From positions 51,025-115,024 of the forward strand of contig NZ_VWXD01000013.1 of assembly GCF_011752625.1 (NCBI RefSeq): DNA of 64,000 bases, read 5' to 3'. This document shows positions 54,480-63,955 of this stretch, one piece after another. This stretch comes from Candidatus Pantoea formicae (lineage in GTDB: Bacteria; Pseudomonadota; Gammaproteobacteria; Enterobacterales; Enterobacteriaceae). Both the position numbers and the translations under genes were made by a program. Below the pieces are notes generated by a model, which was not told the DNA's origin, searched no databases, and saw nothing but the letters and a program-made list of their open reading frames with translations. The stretch's first letter is position 1. Every line of letters begins with the position of its first letter.

Positions 54480-55133
54480 ATGGCACAGAATCGACTTATT
54501 GCTCAGGGCTATTCGTTAGCCGAAGAGATCGCCAACAGCATTAGCCACGGGATTGGCTGCATTTTCGGGATTGTAGGACTGGTATTGTTGCTTACGCAAG
54601 CCGTCGAAATGCGTGCCGATATCACAGCTATCACCAGTTACAGCCTGTATGGCGGCAGCATGATCTTGCTGTTTCTGGCCTCGACGCTCTATCACGCCAT
54701 TCCACATCAGAAAGCGAAGCACTGGCTGAAGAAATTTGACCACTGCGCCATCTATCTGTTGATTGCCGGGACCTATACGCCGTTCTTGCTGGTTGGATTG
54801 AAATCACCACTGGCGCAAGGGCTGATGGTGGTGATTTGGAGCCTGGCACTGGCGGGCATTATCTTTAAGCTCACCATTGCGCACCGCTTCAAAGTGCTGT
54901 CATTAGTCACCTACCTCAGCATGGGATGGTTATCGCTGGTGGTCATTTACCAGTTAGCGATCAAGCTCTCTGCGGGCGGCGTCTGGCTGCTGGCGGCGGG
55001 CGGAATCGTTTATTCGTTAGGGGTGATTTTTTACGTGTCGCGGCGCATTCCCTACAATCACGCTATCTGGCACGGCTTCGTGTTGGGCGGCAGCATATTG
55101 CACTTCTGCGCGATCTATTTTTATGTAGCCTGA
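54480..55133 (+). CDS. yqfA: Hemolysin III family membrane protein YqfA
   Basis: A 217-residue inner-membrane protein of the hemolysin III/PAQR-like family (TrhA in E. coli, linked to membrane energetics). It has about seven hydrophobic helices. Conserved polar positions are NSISHGIGCIFG in the first helix region, STLYHAIP (about 68-75) and DHCAIYLLIAGTYTPF (about 86-101), which carry the family His and Asp residues. CAGGAA lies 10 bp before the ATG. It converges with ygfZ, with two palindromes between. Confidence 0.93.
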   Translation: MAQNRLIAQGYSLAEEIANSISHGIGCIFGIVGLVLLLTQAVEMRADITAITSYSLYGGSMILLFLASTLYHAIPHQKAKHWLKKFDHCAIYLLIAGTYTPFLLVGLKSPLAQGLMVVIWSLALAGIIFKLTIAHRFKVLSLVTYLSMGWLSLVVIYQLAIKLSAGGVWLLAAGGIVYSLGVIFYVSRRIPYNHAIWHGFVLGGSILHFCAIYFYVA

Positions 55134-55145
55134 GTTTGCTGCAAA

Positions 55146-55211
55146 GTCGCCATTAATGGCGACCCTACATTGTTCTGTGCAGTTTTCGTAGGGTGCGCAT
55201 GGATGCGCACC
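55146..55211. repeat. Two palindromes between yqfA and ygfZ
   Basis: GTCGCCATTAATGGCGAC (55146-55163) and GGTGCGCATGGATGCGCACC (55192-55211), each next to a CCCTAC or GTAGGG flank facing each other. The same two types occur singly at 35768-35787 and 29708-29728. They lie between convergent genes and may serve as weak bidirectional terminators. Confidence 0.65.
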
Positions 55212-55222
55212 TGAAATGCCAA

Positions 55223-56206
55223 TCACTCAACCAATGAATACGGTAATGGCTGAATCGTGAGCTTACCGCCTTCGTCGCCTTCCACGCGTAGCACGCTATC
55301 TGGCTCCAAATCGTTATTCATGACGACCTGGACCCAAACACTCCCATCATCCAACTGGACGCCGCTTAAGACCGTGCCGGTGCGACGCCATTTATCACCC
55401 ATCTGCAGCTCCATTGAACCGTCTGCCTGCGGGACTTTGCTGGCACTACCGGCTAACCAGTAAAGCGCGCGCTTGTTGGCCCCGCGGAATTTCGCTCGTG
55501 CAACCATCTCCTGGCCGGTGTAACAGCCTTTTTTAAAGCTGATGGCGTCAAGTGCCTGCAGGTTGGTGGCCTGAGGAATCAGCTGCGCACTGGTGGCGGT
55601 TTCGATCACGGGAATACCCGCCTCGATATCCAGCGCCAGCCACTGCGTACTGTCATTGAACTGCGCCGTGCCGGCTAACTTCTCTTTTATCGCTTCAGCC
55701 TGCGCCAGTGTCGTGACCAGCAGAAAACGTTCTGCGGGGTGTTCAAACCACAACAGCGTACTGTCATCCTGCTGTACCACCGGCGTTTCCGCATCGGGCA
55801 GGGTCGGGAACAGGTCGGTGAGCGCCGCGCGGGCCTGGAAACCTGCGACACCTAACAGCACGGCATCGTTGTCGGCTGCAATGGTCACTTTGGCGAACAC
55901 CGCATATTTCTTCAGCTCAGTGAGTTGTTGCTCATGCAGGTTGCGGCGCACGATATAAGCGTAACCTTCGCCACGATGGAACAGACGCAGGTTGCTCCAC
56001 ATTTTGCCTTTGGCATCGCAGTGCGCTGCGGGGCGATGTTGGGTGGCACCCAAAGCCGCGACATCCAGCGTCAACTGCCCTTGCAGATAAGAGGTACTGT
56101 CTTTGCCCTGCACGGAAACCAGCGCCCACTCATCAAGCGACATCAGGGTTAAAGGCAGGCGTGACGCCGCAGCAGGCTGGCGTGGCGGAAGGGTGAAAAT
56201 CGGCAT
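55223..56206 (-). CDS. ygfZ: tRNA-modifying/Fe-S assembly folate-binding protein YgfZ
   Basis: YgfZ is a folate-dependent protein needed for full activity of several iron-sulfur enzymes such as MiaB. It is a paralogue of GcvT. The 327 residues (326 in E. coli) carry the family signature KKGCYTGQEMVARAKF (about 225-240) with the conserved Cys. The ATG at 56206 follows AGGATGAACAC. It is divergent from sdhE, as in E. coli. Confidence 0.95.
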   Translation of the reverse strand: MPIFTLPPRQPAAASRLPLTLMSLDEWALVSVQGKDSTSYLQGQLTLDVAALGATQHRPAAHCDAKGKMWSNLRLFHRGEGYAYIVRRNLHEQQLTELKKYAVFAKVTIAADNDAVLLGVAGFQARAALTDLFPTLPDAETPVVQQDDSTLLWFEHPAERFLLVTTLAQAEAIKEKLAGTAQFNDSTQWLALDIEAGIPVIETATSAQLIPQATNLQALDAISFKKGCYTGQEMVARAKFRGANKRALYWLAGSASKVPQADGSMELQMGDKWRRTGTVLSGVQLDDGSVWVQVVMNNDLEPDSVLRVEGDEGGKLTIQPLPYSLVE

Positions 56207-56424
56207 GTGTTCATCCTGATTAATATCAATATTGCTTCCAATGTTAAAAGAGCAGTGCCGCTTTGCAACCTGTTTACCTAATCTGGCGCACAAATCGCGT
56301 GATAACCCTGCAATACGTGAACCTGCTCTGTGTCACATTGCGCAGGGTTAAGCACAGTCTCTGCAGCGTTTGAAAAAAGCAGGTACACTGAGCGCCACTG
56401 TTTTCAGCCATGGAAAAAAGACAC

Positions 56425-56691
56425 ATGGATATTCATGATAAAGCTCGTGTTCAGTGGGCGTGCCGTCGCGGCATGCTGGAGCTGGATGTCTCCATCATGC
56501 CGTTCTTTAAGTACGAGTATGATTCGCTCAGCGACACCGATAAGCAGGTGTTTATTGCCCTGCTGAAGAGTGACGATCCCGACTTGTTTAACTGGTTGAT
56601 GAACCATGGCGAACCGGCCAATCCTGAGTTCAAACGCATGGTGCAACTGATCCAACAGCGCAACCGTGAACGCGGTCCCGTTCCAATGTGA
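56425..56691 (+). CDS. sdhE: FAD assembly factor SdhE (YgfY)
   Basis: SdhE promotes covalent attachment of FAD to succinate dehydrogenase and fumarate reductase. The 88 residues contain the essential RGxxE motif (CRRGMLELD, about 13-21) and DPDLFNWLMNHGEPA. The ATG at 56425 is preferred to one 5 codons upstream because it restores the family start MDI. Its end overlaps the start of cptA by 26 bp. Confidence 0.95.
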   Translation: MDIHDKARVQWACRRGMLELDVSIMPFFKYEYDSLSDTDKQVFIALLKSDDPDLFNWLMNHGEPANPEFKRMVQLIQQRNRERGPVPM

Positions 56692-57085
56692 TTTACAGCC
56701 GTCACGCAGCGCGCGAGTGCTCAACGTGACGCTGTTATTGTTGGTGGCTGGATTGTTGCTTAGCCTCAGTTGGCCCGTTGAGTGGCGATGGGGTAAAGCA
56801 CCGCTGTTGATTCTACTGCTGCTGGAGTGCTGGCGTCATGAACGTCGGCTGATGCAACGCTGTGGCCGCCTGATGCTGGATGAGCAGGGAAATTGGGTGT
56901 GGGGTGGCGCGCCGTGGCGCTTGGCGCGCAAGCCTGACTGGCTACCTTACGGTGTGTTACTGGATCTGCGAAATCCGCAGGGCAAACGCTGGCGGCTGTG
57001 GTTAATGTACGACAACCTGCCGCCTTATGAATGGCGTACATTGCGCGCCTGCTGTTTTCTGCAAGAAGGCGCTAAGCCACATTAG
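56666..57085 (+). CDS. cptA: Inner-membrane protein CptA (YgfX)
   Basis: CptA (YgfX) is a small membrane protein encoded with sdhE. In E. coli it was described as a toxin acting on MreB and FtsZ, with SdhE (CptB) as antitoxin, and it also affects prodigiosin synthesis in Serratia. The 139 residues have two membrane helices close together (about 17-37 and 43-58), then a basic soluble domain. The GTG start lies inside sdhE in a different frame. The toxin role is debated; the family assignment is firm by position and layout. It overlaps the convergent fldB by 4 bp. Confidence 0.88.
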   Translation: MNAVPFQCDLQPSRSARVLNVTLLLLVAGLLLSLSWPVEWRWGKAPLLILLLLECWRHERRLMQRCGRLMLDEQGNWVWGGAPWRLARKPDWLPYGVLLDLRNPQGKRWRLWLMYDNLPPYEWRTLRACCFLQEGAKPH

Positions 57086-57600
57086 AGCAGTGCAGCGGTT
57101 TCAGTCAGTATCTGCTCGCACCACTGTTCGACACGTTCTTCGCTCAGTTCAAACTGGTTCACATCGTCGAGTGCCAGACCCACAAACTGCGTGCCTTCTG
57201 CCGTGAGCGGTTTCTTGCTGGTGAATTCGTAGCCTTCCAGCGGCCAGTAACCGACAAATTGCACGCCCATTGGCTGGAGCAACTCATGCAGCATGCCGAG
57301 CGCGTCCAGGAACCATTCGGCGTACTCCATTTGGTCGCCCATGCCGTACAGCGCGACGATTTTGCCCTGAAGGTTAATCGTCGGCAGCTGTTGCCACACC
57401 GCTTCCCAGTCCTCTTGCAACTCGCCAAAATCCCAGGTGGGGATACCGAGAATCAGCAAATCGTACTGCTCCATCAAAGACGGATCATCATCTTTAAGAT
57501 TGTGCAGTGTGACTAACTCTTCACCGATAAAATCGCGAATCTTCTCCGCCGTCATCTCGGTGTAACAAGTACTTGAACCGTAAAAAAGACCGATATTCAT
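57082..57600 (-). CDS. fldB: Flavodoxin FldB
   Basis: A 172-residue (173 in E. coli) FMN flavodoxin that carries electrons to redox enzymes and is SoxRS-controlled in E. coli. The FMN-binding loop is GSSTCYTEMTAEKI (about 8-21), with the isoalloxazine loops GIPTWDFGELQEDW (about 53-66) and ALYGMGDQMEYAEWF (about 85-99). The start at 57600 is preferred to one 28 codons upstream by homology. It is divergent from xerD. Confidence 0.95.
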   Translation of the reverse strand: MNIGLFYGSSTCYTEMTAEKIRDFIGEELVTLHNLKDDDPSLMEQYDLLILGIPTWDFGELQEDWEAVWQQLPTINLQGKIVALYGMGDQMEYAEWFLDALGMLHELLQPMGVQFVGYWPLEGYEFTSKKPLTAEGTQFVGLALDDVNQFELSEERVEQWCEQILTETAALL

Positions 57601-57701
57601 GCAATTAGTGCTCTGACTGAAACTCACTTTGGCGCAATTGTACCAGAAGCGGGTGACTTTCAGGCATAATGAGCACGATTTCACACGTGTTGGGGGGAAC
57701 C

Positions 57702-58595
57702 GTGCAGGACAGCGATCTGATAGAACAATTTCTGGATGCGCTCTGGATCGAGCGTAACCTGGCGCAAAATACGCTTGCGTCCTATCGCCAGGATCTTCAC
57801 ACGCTCACCGGCTGGTTACACCACCATGAACGCACCCTGTTGACGCTTGAAGCCCTCGATCTACAGCAATTTCTCGCCGAACGTGTCGAAGGCGGTTATA
57901 AGGCCACCAGCTCAGCACGCACGCTCAGTGCGATGCGCCGTCTGTTCCAATATCTCTATCGTGAAAAGCTGCGCAGTGATGATCCCAGCGCGCTGCTTTC
58001 CGCTCCGAAACTGCCGCAGCGTTTGCCAAAAGATCTCAGTGAAAACCAAGTGGAACGCCTGTTACAGGCGCCGAGCATTGAGGTTCCGTTGGAGCTGCGT
58101 GACAAAGCGATGCTGGAGCTGCTGTACGCCACCGGCTTGCGTGTGTCGGAACTGGTCGGATTAACCATCAGCGACATCAGTTTGCGTCAAGGCGTGGTGC
58201 GCGTGATTGGTAAAGGCAATAAAGAGCGTCTTGTGCCGTTAGGTGAAGAAGCGATTTACTGGTTAGAGCACTATATGGAGCATGGTCGGCCATGGTTATT
58301 GAATGGGCAAACGCTGGATGTGATGTTCCCCAGTAACCGCGCGCAACAAATGACACGTCAGACTTTCTGGCATCGCATTAAGCACTATGCGACCCTTGCC
58401 GGTATTGATAGCGAAAAACTGTCGCCGCACGTGTTGCGTCACGCATTTGCCACACATTTACTGAACCACGGCGCAGATTTACGCGTCGTACAAATGTTGC
58501 TGGGCCATAGTGACCTCTCAACCACCCAAATTTATACGCACGTTGCCACTGAGCGCCTGCGTCAGTTACATCAACAGCATCATCCGCGCGCCTGA
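57702..58595 (+). CDS. xerD: Tyrosine recombinase XerD
   Basis: With XerC, XerD resolves chromosome dimers at dif at the FtsK-bound septum. The 297 residues (298 in E. coli) include the catalytic set: Arg in TGLRVSEL, Lys in IGKGNKER, HxxR in SPHVLRHAFATHLL, and His/Tyr in LGHSDLSTTQIYTHV. The start is GTG at 57702 because GGGGGGAAC precedes it; an ATG at 57669 would add 11 residues. It heads xerD-dsbC-recJ-prfB-lysS, the same order as in E. coli. Confidence 0.96.
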   Translation: MQDSDLIEQFLDALWIERNLAQNTLASYRQDLHTLTGWLHHHERTLLTLEALDLQQFLAERVEGGYKATSSARTLSAMRRLFQYLYREKLRSDDPSALLSAPKLPQRLPKDLSENQVERLLQAPSIEVPLELRDKAMLELLYATGLRVSELVGLTISDISLRQGVVRVIGKGNKERLVPLGEEAIYWLEHYMEHGRPWLLNGQTLDVMFPSNRAQQMTRQTFWHRIKHYATLAGIDSEKLSPHVLRHAFATHLLNHGADLRVVQMLLGHSDLSTTQIYTHVATERLRQLHQQHHPRA

Positions 58596-58617
58596 GATGC
58601 GGCAACAAGGATTTGAG

Positions 58618-59331
58618 ATGAAAAAACAGTTAACGATGCTGGCATTGTTGGTCAGTGCCTTTTCCGGTCTGGCACATGCCGATGACAGCGCCATTCAGCA
58701 AGCACTGAAAAAGCTCGGTTTGCAGCAGACCGAAATTCAGCCTTCACCGCTGCCGGGCATGAAAACCGTGTTGACCGAAAGCGGCGTGCTTTACGTCTCG
58801 GAAGATGGCAAACACATGATTCAAGGCCCGCTGTACGATGTCAGCGGTGCTCAGCCGGTCAACGTCACCAACCAGCTGCTGGACAAAAAAATCACCGCCC
58901 TGGCGCCAGAAATGATCGTCTATAAAGCGCCGAAAGAGCAGCATGTGATTACCGTGTTTACCGATATCACCTGCGGCTACTGCCGTAAGCTGCACGAGCA
59001 AATGGCTGACTACAACGCGCTAGGCATCACCGTGCGTTACCTCGCCTTCCCACGTGAGGGTCTGCATGGTCAGGTGGAAAAAGCAATGCGTGCCATCTGG
59101 TGCAGCGCCGATCGCAACAAAGCGTTCGATGCGGCGATGAAAGGTGATGCGCCGCAGATGGATGCGCCAGAAACCTGCAAAATCAACCTGGATAAGCATT
59201 ACCAGCTCGGCATTCTGTACGGCATTCAGGGCACCCCCGCCATCCTGACCGATACCGGCGTGATGATCCCTGGCTATCAGGGGCCGCAAGAGCTGAAGCA
59301 GGTGCTTGACGGTCAGAAGCGGGGCGGTTAA
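58618..59331 (+). CDS. dsbC: Thiol:disulfide isomerase DsbC
   Basis: A periplasmic dimer that reshuffles wrong disulfides and is kept reduced by DsbD. The 237 residues have a signal peptide cut after LAHA (about residue 20), an N-terminal dimerisation domain, the active site TCGYCRKLH (about 118-126), a second Cys pair (CSADR and ETCKIN) and the cis-Pro loop QGTPAIL. The start at 58618 follows AAGGATTTGAG and gives the signal peptide. It is 22 bp after xerD and 6 bp before recJ. Confidence 0.96.
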   Translation: MKKQLTMLALLVSAFSGLAHADDSAIQQALKKLGLQQTEIQPSPLPGMKTVLTESGVLYVSEDGKHMIQGPLYDVSGAQPVNVTNQLLDKKITALAPEMIVYKAPKEQHVITVFTDITCGYCRKLHEQMADYNALGITVRYLAFPREGLHGQVEKAMRAIWCSADRNKAFDAAMKGDAPQMDAPETCKINLDKHYQLGILYGIQGTPAILTDTGVMIPGYQGPQELKQVLDGQKRGG

Positions 59332-59337
59332 TCCACA

Positions 59338-61065
59338 GTGATGCATTCTGTCGAACTGCGTCGGCGAGAAACTCAGGCCGACGCCAGCTTACCTGATACC
59401 TTACCGCCGCTACTGCGCCGCCTTTACCTGCAACGCGGTGTCAAAGATGCCGCTGAACTGGAACGCGGTGCGAAACATCTGCTGCCGTGGCAGACCTTGG
59501 GTGGCATAGCAGAAGCGGTCACCTTGCTACATCAGATGCTGGAAGCGGGCCGCCGCATTGTGGTGGTGGGCGATTTTGATGCCGATGGCGCCACAAGCAC
59601 CGCCTTAACCGTGCTGGCGTTACGCAGCATGGGCGGCAACATTGATTATCTGGTGCCCAACCGTTTCGAAGATGGCTACGGCCTCAGCCCTGAAGTGGTG
59701 GAGCAAGCACGTGCACGCGGTGCGGAGATGATTCTCACCGTGGACAACGGTATCTCTTCCCACGCCGGTGTGGACACGGCGCATCAGCACGGTATTCCGG
59801 TGCTGGTCACCGATCATCACCTGCCCGGCGAAACGTTGCCAGCAGCGGAAGCGATCGTTAACCCTAATCTCAATGACAGCGCATTCCCTTCACGTTCGTT
59901 AGCAGGTGTGGGCGTGGCGTTTTACTTGATGCTGGCGCTGCGTGCGCATTTGCGTCAGCACAACTGGTTTAGCGGTGGTCGAACCGAACCCAATCTGGCG
60001 GAGTGGCTCGACTTAGTCGCGTTGGGGACGGTGGCCGATGTGGTCCCGCTGGATGCCAATAACCGCATTCTGGTGTGGCAGGGCTTAAGTCGCATTCGCG
60101 CCGGGAAATGTCGAGCGGGGATTCGCGCGCTGCTGGAAATCGCCAACCGCGATGCGCGCCAACTGGCGGCCAGCGACCTCGGTTTTGCTGTCGGGCCACG
60201 TCTCAATGCTGCTGGCCGTCTTGATGATATGTCAGTGGGCGTGGCGCTCCTGCTCACCGAAGATATCGCGCAGGCACGCATGCTGGCCAATGAGCTTGAT
60301 GCACTGAATCAGACGCGCAAAGAGATTGAGCAGGGCATGAAAAGCGAGGCGTTGGCGCTGTGCGATGAGCTTGAGCGCCAGCACACCGATTTGCCGCTTG
60401 GCCTGGCGTTCTACCATCCCGAGTGGCATCAGGGCGTGGTCGGCATTCTGGCTTCACGTCTGAAAGAGCGTTTTCATCGTCCGGTCATCGCCTTCGCGCC
60501 AGCGGGCGACGGCACGCTAAAAGGCTCAGGCCGCTCAATTGCGGGGTTGCACTTACGCGATGCACTGGAACGTCTCGACACGCTCTATCCAGGCTTGATG
60601 ATCAAGTTTGGTGGGCATGCCATGGCGGCGGGCCTGTCGCTGGAAACCGAGAAGTATGATCTGTTCCGCGAGCGTTTCGCTGCGCTGATCGATGAGTGGC
60701 TGGATGGCGAGGCGTTGCAGGGCGTGATTTGGTCCGATGGCGAACTGCATGCGCAGGAGTTCTCGCTGCACACCGCCGAAATGCTGCGTGAAGCCGGTCC
60801 CTGGGGCCAGGCATTCCCGGAACCGGTGTTTGACGGTCATTTCAAACTGCTGCAACAGAAGCTGGTGGGAGAACGTCATCTGAAGGTGATGATTGAGCCA
60901 CTGGGCGGCGGCCCGCTGCTGGATGGCATCGCCTTTAACGTGGATACCACCCTGTGGCCTGACACCAGCGTGCGTCAGGTGAAGCTGGCCTATAAGCTGG
61001 ATATCAACGAGTATCGCGGTAACCGCTCAGTCCAACTGATCATCGACCATATCTGGCCGGTATAA
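59338..61065 (+). CDS. recJ: Single-stranded-DNA 5'-3' exonuclease RecJ
   Basis: RecJ degrades single-stranded DNA 5'-3' in recombination (RecFOR pathway), mismatch and base excision repair. The 575 residues (577 in E. coli) show the DHH phosphoesterase motifs: VVVGDFDADGATSTA (about 70-84), VTDHHLPGE (about 158-166) and NAAGRLDDM; the DHHA1 glycine motif KFGGHAMAAGLS is at about 421-432. The start is GTG at 59338, giving the same N-terminal length as E. coli; the next codon is ATG and is an alternative. Confidence 0.95.
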   Translation: MMHSVELRRRETQADASLPDTLPPLLRRLYLQRGVKDAAELERGAKHLLPWQTLGGIAEAVTLLHQMLEAGRRIVVVGDFDADGATSTALTVLALRSMGGNIDYLVPNRFEDGYGLSPEVVEQARARGAEMILTVDNGISSHAGVDTAHQHGIPVLVTDHHLPGETLPAAEAIVNPNLNDSAFPSRSLAGVGVAFYLMLALRAHLRQHNWFSGGRTEPNLAEWLDLVALGTVADVVPLDANNRILVWQGLSRIRAGKCRAGIRALLEIANRDARQLAASDLGFAVGPRLNAAGRLDDMSVGVALLLTEDIAQARMLANELDALNQTRKEIEQGMKSEALALCDELERQHTDLPLGLAFYHPEWHQGVVGILASRLKERFHRPVIAFAPAGDGTLKGSGRSIAGLHLRDALERLDTLYPGLMIKFGGHAMAAGLSLETEKYDLFRERFAALIDEWLDGEALQGVIWSDGELHAQEFSLHTAEMLREAGPWGQAFPEPVFDGHFKLLQQKLVGERHLKVMIEPLGGGPLLDGIAFNVDTTLWPDTSVRQVKLAYKLDINEYRGNRSVQLIIDHIWPV

Positions 61066-61187
61066 CTGCGCAATCTGTTGCGCTATCTCGCATACCTGCA
61101 ATGCTACAAAGTACGCGCAGTTTCGGGTAAACTAGCGCGTTACTTTTTATCCCCTTTCACCGAATCGTCAAAAAAGACTGAAAAGCC

Positions 61188-62286
61188 ATGTTTGAAATTA
61201 ATCCGGTCAAAAATCGTATTCAAGACCTCACTGAACGCAGCGACGTTCTTAGGGGGTATCTTTGACTACGATGCCAAGAAAGAACGCCTCGAAGAAGTAA
61301 ACGCCGAGCTGGAACAACCTGACGTCTGGAACGAACCAGAACGTGCTCAGGCGCTGGGCAAAGAACGTGCTTCACTGGAAGCCGTGGTGGAAACCTTAGA
61401 CCACATGCGTCAAGGCCTGGAAGATGTTCAGGGCTTGCTGGATCTGGCCGTTGAAGCCGACGACGAAGAGACGTTTAACGAAGCGGTCGCTGAACTTGAT
61501 GCACTCGAAGTCAAGCTGGGCGAACTCGAATTCCGTCGTATGTTCTCCGGCGAATATGACAGCGCCGACTGCTACATGGATATCCAGGCCGGTTCTGGCG
61601 GCACCGAAGCGCAAGACTGGGCCAGCATGCTGCTGCGTATGTATCTGCGCTGGGCAGAAGCGAAAGGTTATAAAACCGAAATCATCGAAGAGTCAGACGG
61701 TGAAGTGGCTGGGACTAAATCCGCCACCATTAAAATCATCGGTGACTACGCATTTGGCTGGCTGCGCACTGAAACCGGCGTCCATCGCCTGGTGCGTAAG
61801 AGTCCATTTGACTCCGGCGGCCGTCGCCATACCTCATTCAGTTCGGTGTTTATCTACCCGGAAGTGGATGACAACATCGACATCGACATCAATCCAGCCG
61901 ATCTGCGTATCGACGTTTACCGTGCCTCTGGCGCGGGCGGCCAGCACGTTAACAAAACCGAGTCTGCGGTGCGTATTACCCACTTGCCGACCAACATTGT
62001 GGTGCAGTGCCAGAACGACCGTTCACAGCACAAGAACAAAGATCAGGCTTTCAAGCAGTTGCGTGCGAAGCTGTACGAATATGAGATGCAGAAGAAAAAC
62101 GCTGACAAGCAGGCCGCGGAAGACAACAAATCCGATATCGGCTGGGGCAGTCAGATTCGCTCATACGTACTCGACGATTCACGTATCAAAGACCTGCGCA
62201 CTGGCGTAGAGACGCGCAACACGCAAGCGGTGCTGGATGGCGACATCGACCGTTTCATTGAAGCAAGTTTAAAAGCAGGGTTATAA
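61188..62286 (+). CDS. prfB: Peptide chain release factor 2 (programmed +1 frameshift)
   Basis: RF2 ends translation at UGA and UAA. Frame 0 runs from the ATG at 61188 for 25 codons to an in-frame TGA at 61263-61265. A +1 shift at CTT-T then enters the main frame at 61264, giving 365 residues, the E. coli length. The SPF tripeptide that reads the stop codon is in RKSPFDSGGRRH, and the catalytic GGQ in ASGAGGQHVNKTES. The residue four before the GGQ is Ala, as in most bacteria, and not the Thr of E. coli K-12. Simple ORF callers miss the true start. It is 122 bp after recJ and 9 bp before lysS. Confidence 0.97.
61250..61266 (+). promoter_or_regulatory. prfB autoregulatory frameshift site
   Basis: The site reads AGGGGG, TAT, CTT, TGA, C. 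The SD-like AGGGGG pairs with 16S rRNA 3 nt before the slippery CTT-TGA, where low RF2 lets ribosomes slip +1 and make more RF2. It is the same as the E. coli element. Confidence 0.96.
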
Positions 62287-62295
62287 GGAACCGAC

Positions 62296-63816
62296 ATGTC
62301 TGAACAACAACCGCAGAGCGCTGATGCCGCCCTTGAGTTAAACAACGAACTGAAAGCGCGTCGCGAAAAACTCAGCGCGCTGCGTGAAAAGGGCATCGCG
62401 TTTCCTAACGATTTCCGTCGCGATACTACCTCCGATCTGCTGCACGCCAGCTATGACGCGAAAGAGAACGAAGAGCTGGAAGCGCTCGGCGTTGAAGTGA
62501 GCGTGGCCGGTCGTATGATGACCCGTCGCATCATGGGTAAAGCCTCTTTTGCCACCCTGCAGGATGTTGGCGGCCAGATTCAGATCTACGTCTCACGTGA
62601 CGATCTGCCAGAGGGCGTCTACAACGAGCAGTTCAAAAAATGGGATCTGGGCGATATCCTTGGCGCACGTGGTAAGTTGTTCAAGACTAAAACCGGTGAG
62701 CTGTCGATCCACATCACTGAACTGCGTCTGCTGACCAAAGCGCTGCGTCCACTGCCGGATAAATTCCACGGCCTGGCCGATCAGGAAACCCGTTACCGTC
62801 AGCGTTATCTCGATCTGATCTCTAACGACGAATCACGCAACACTTTCAAAGTGCGTTCTAAAATCATGGCCGGCATCCGTCAGTTCATGGTTAACCGTGA
62901 CTTTATGGAAGTGGAAACCCCAATGATGCAGGTGATCCCAGGCGGCGCGTCAGCCCGTCCGTTCATCACCCATCACAATGCGCTCGACATCGACATGTAC
63001 CTGCGTATTGCACCAGAGCTTTACCTGAAGCGTCTGGTGGTAGGCGGCTTCGATCGCGTATTTGAGATCAACCGTAACTTCCGTAACGAAGGTATTTCGC
63101 CACGTCATAACCCAGAGTTCACCATGATGGAACTCTATATGGCGTATGCGGATTACAAAGACCTGATCGAACTGACCGAAAGCCTGTTCCGCACCCTGGC
63201 GCAGGACGTGTTGGGCACCACCGAAGTGCCTTACGGTGACCACAGCTTCGACTTCGGCAAGCCGTTTGAGAAGCTCACCATGCGTGAAGCGATCAAGAAA
63301 TACCGTCCGGAAACCGACCTGAACGATCTGGAAGACTTTGATAAAGCCGTCGCGATTGCCAAATCGCTGCACATCAAAGTGGAAAAGAGCTGGGGTCTGG
63401 GCCGCGTGGTAACGGAGATCTTTGAAGAAACCGCAGAAGCACATCTGATTCAGCCAACTTTCATCACTGAATACCCGGCTGAAGTGTCACCGCTGGCACG
63501 TCGTAACGACGAGAACCCGGAAATCACTGACCGCTTTGAGTTCTTCATCGGCGGCCGTGAAATCGGTAACGGCTTCTCCGAGCTGAACGATGCAGAAGAT
63601 CAGGCTGAGCGTTTCCTGCAGCAGGTGAATGCCAAAGATGCGGGTGATGATGAAGCGATGTTCTATGACGAAGACTACGTCACTGCACTGGAGCACGGCC
63701 TGCCGCCAACGGCGGGTCTGGGCATCGGTATCGACCGTATGGTGATGCTGTTCACCAACAGCCACACCATCCGTGATGTGATCCTGTTCCCGGCACTGCG
63801 TCCAACCAGCAAGTAA
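62296..63816 (+). CDS. lysS: Lysyl-tRNA synthetase, class II, LysS
   Basis: LysS charges tRNA-Lys. The 506 residues (505 in E. coli) have the N-terminal OB-fold anticodon-binding domain (about 65-145) and class II motif 2 FRNEGISPRHNPEFTMMELY (about 262-281) and motif 3 GLGIGIDRMVMLFTN (about 474-488). AAGGAA lies before the ATG. It is downstream of prfB with 9 bp between, so it is co-transcribed. It is LysS rather than LysU by its place after prfB. Confidence 0.97.
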   Translation: MSEQQPQSADAALELNNELKARREKLSALREKGIAFPNDFRRDTTSDLLHASYDAKENEELEALGVEVSVAGRMMTRRIMGKASFATLQDVGGQIQIYVSRDDLPEGVYNEQFKKWDLGDILGARGKLFKTKTGELSIHITELRLLTKALRPLPDKFHGLADQETRYRQRYLDLISNDESRNTFKVRSKIMAGIRQFMVNRDFMEVETPMMQVIPGGASARPFITHHNALDIDMYLRIAPELYLKRLVVGGFDRVFEINRNFRNEGISPRHNPEFTMMELYMAYADYKDLIELTESLFRTLAQDVLGTTEVPYGDHSFDFGKPFEKLTMREAIKKYRPETDLNDLEDFDKAVAIAKSLHIKVEKSWGLGRVVTEIFEETAEAHLIQPTFITEYPAEVSPLARRNDENPEITDRFEFFIGGREIGNGFSELNDAEDQAERFLQQVNAKDAGDDEAMFYDEDYVTALEHGLPPTAGLGIGIDRMVMLFTNSHTIRDVILFPALRPTSK

Positions 63817-63901
63817 GGCAAATCGGTGCGCATAAATCCGCGCACTTTGCCGTAAGCCTTAGAGGTCGCTATTATGGCGGCCTTAATGAGATGGTCACCT
63901 C

Positions 63902-63936
63902 CACCCTGTCGGGCGCTATGCTGACAGGGTGTTTTT
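63902..63936 (+). terminator. Terminator hairpin between lysS and the IS110-type transposase
   Basis: CACCCTGTC and GACAGGGTG pair perfectly around a 12-nt loop, followed by five Ts. It could be the lysS terminator or belong to the end of the insertion element, shielding the transposase from outside transcription. Confidence 0.8.
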
Positions 63937-63955
63937 CTTTCTGAAGGGGATCATC

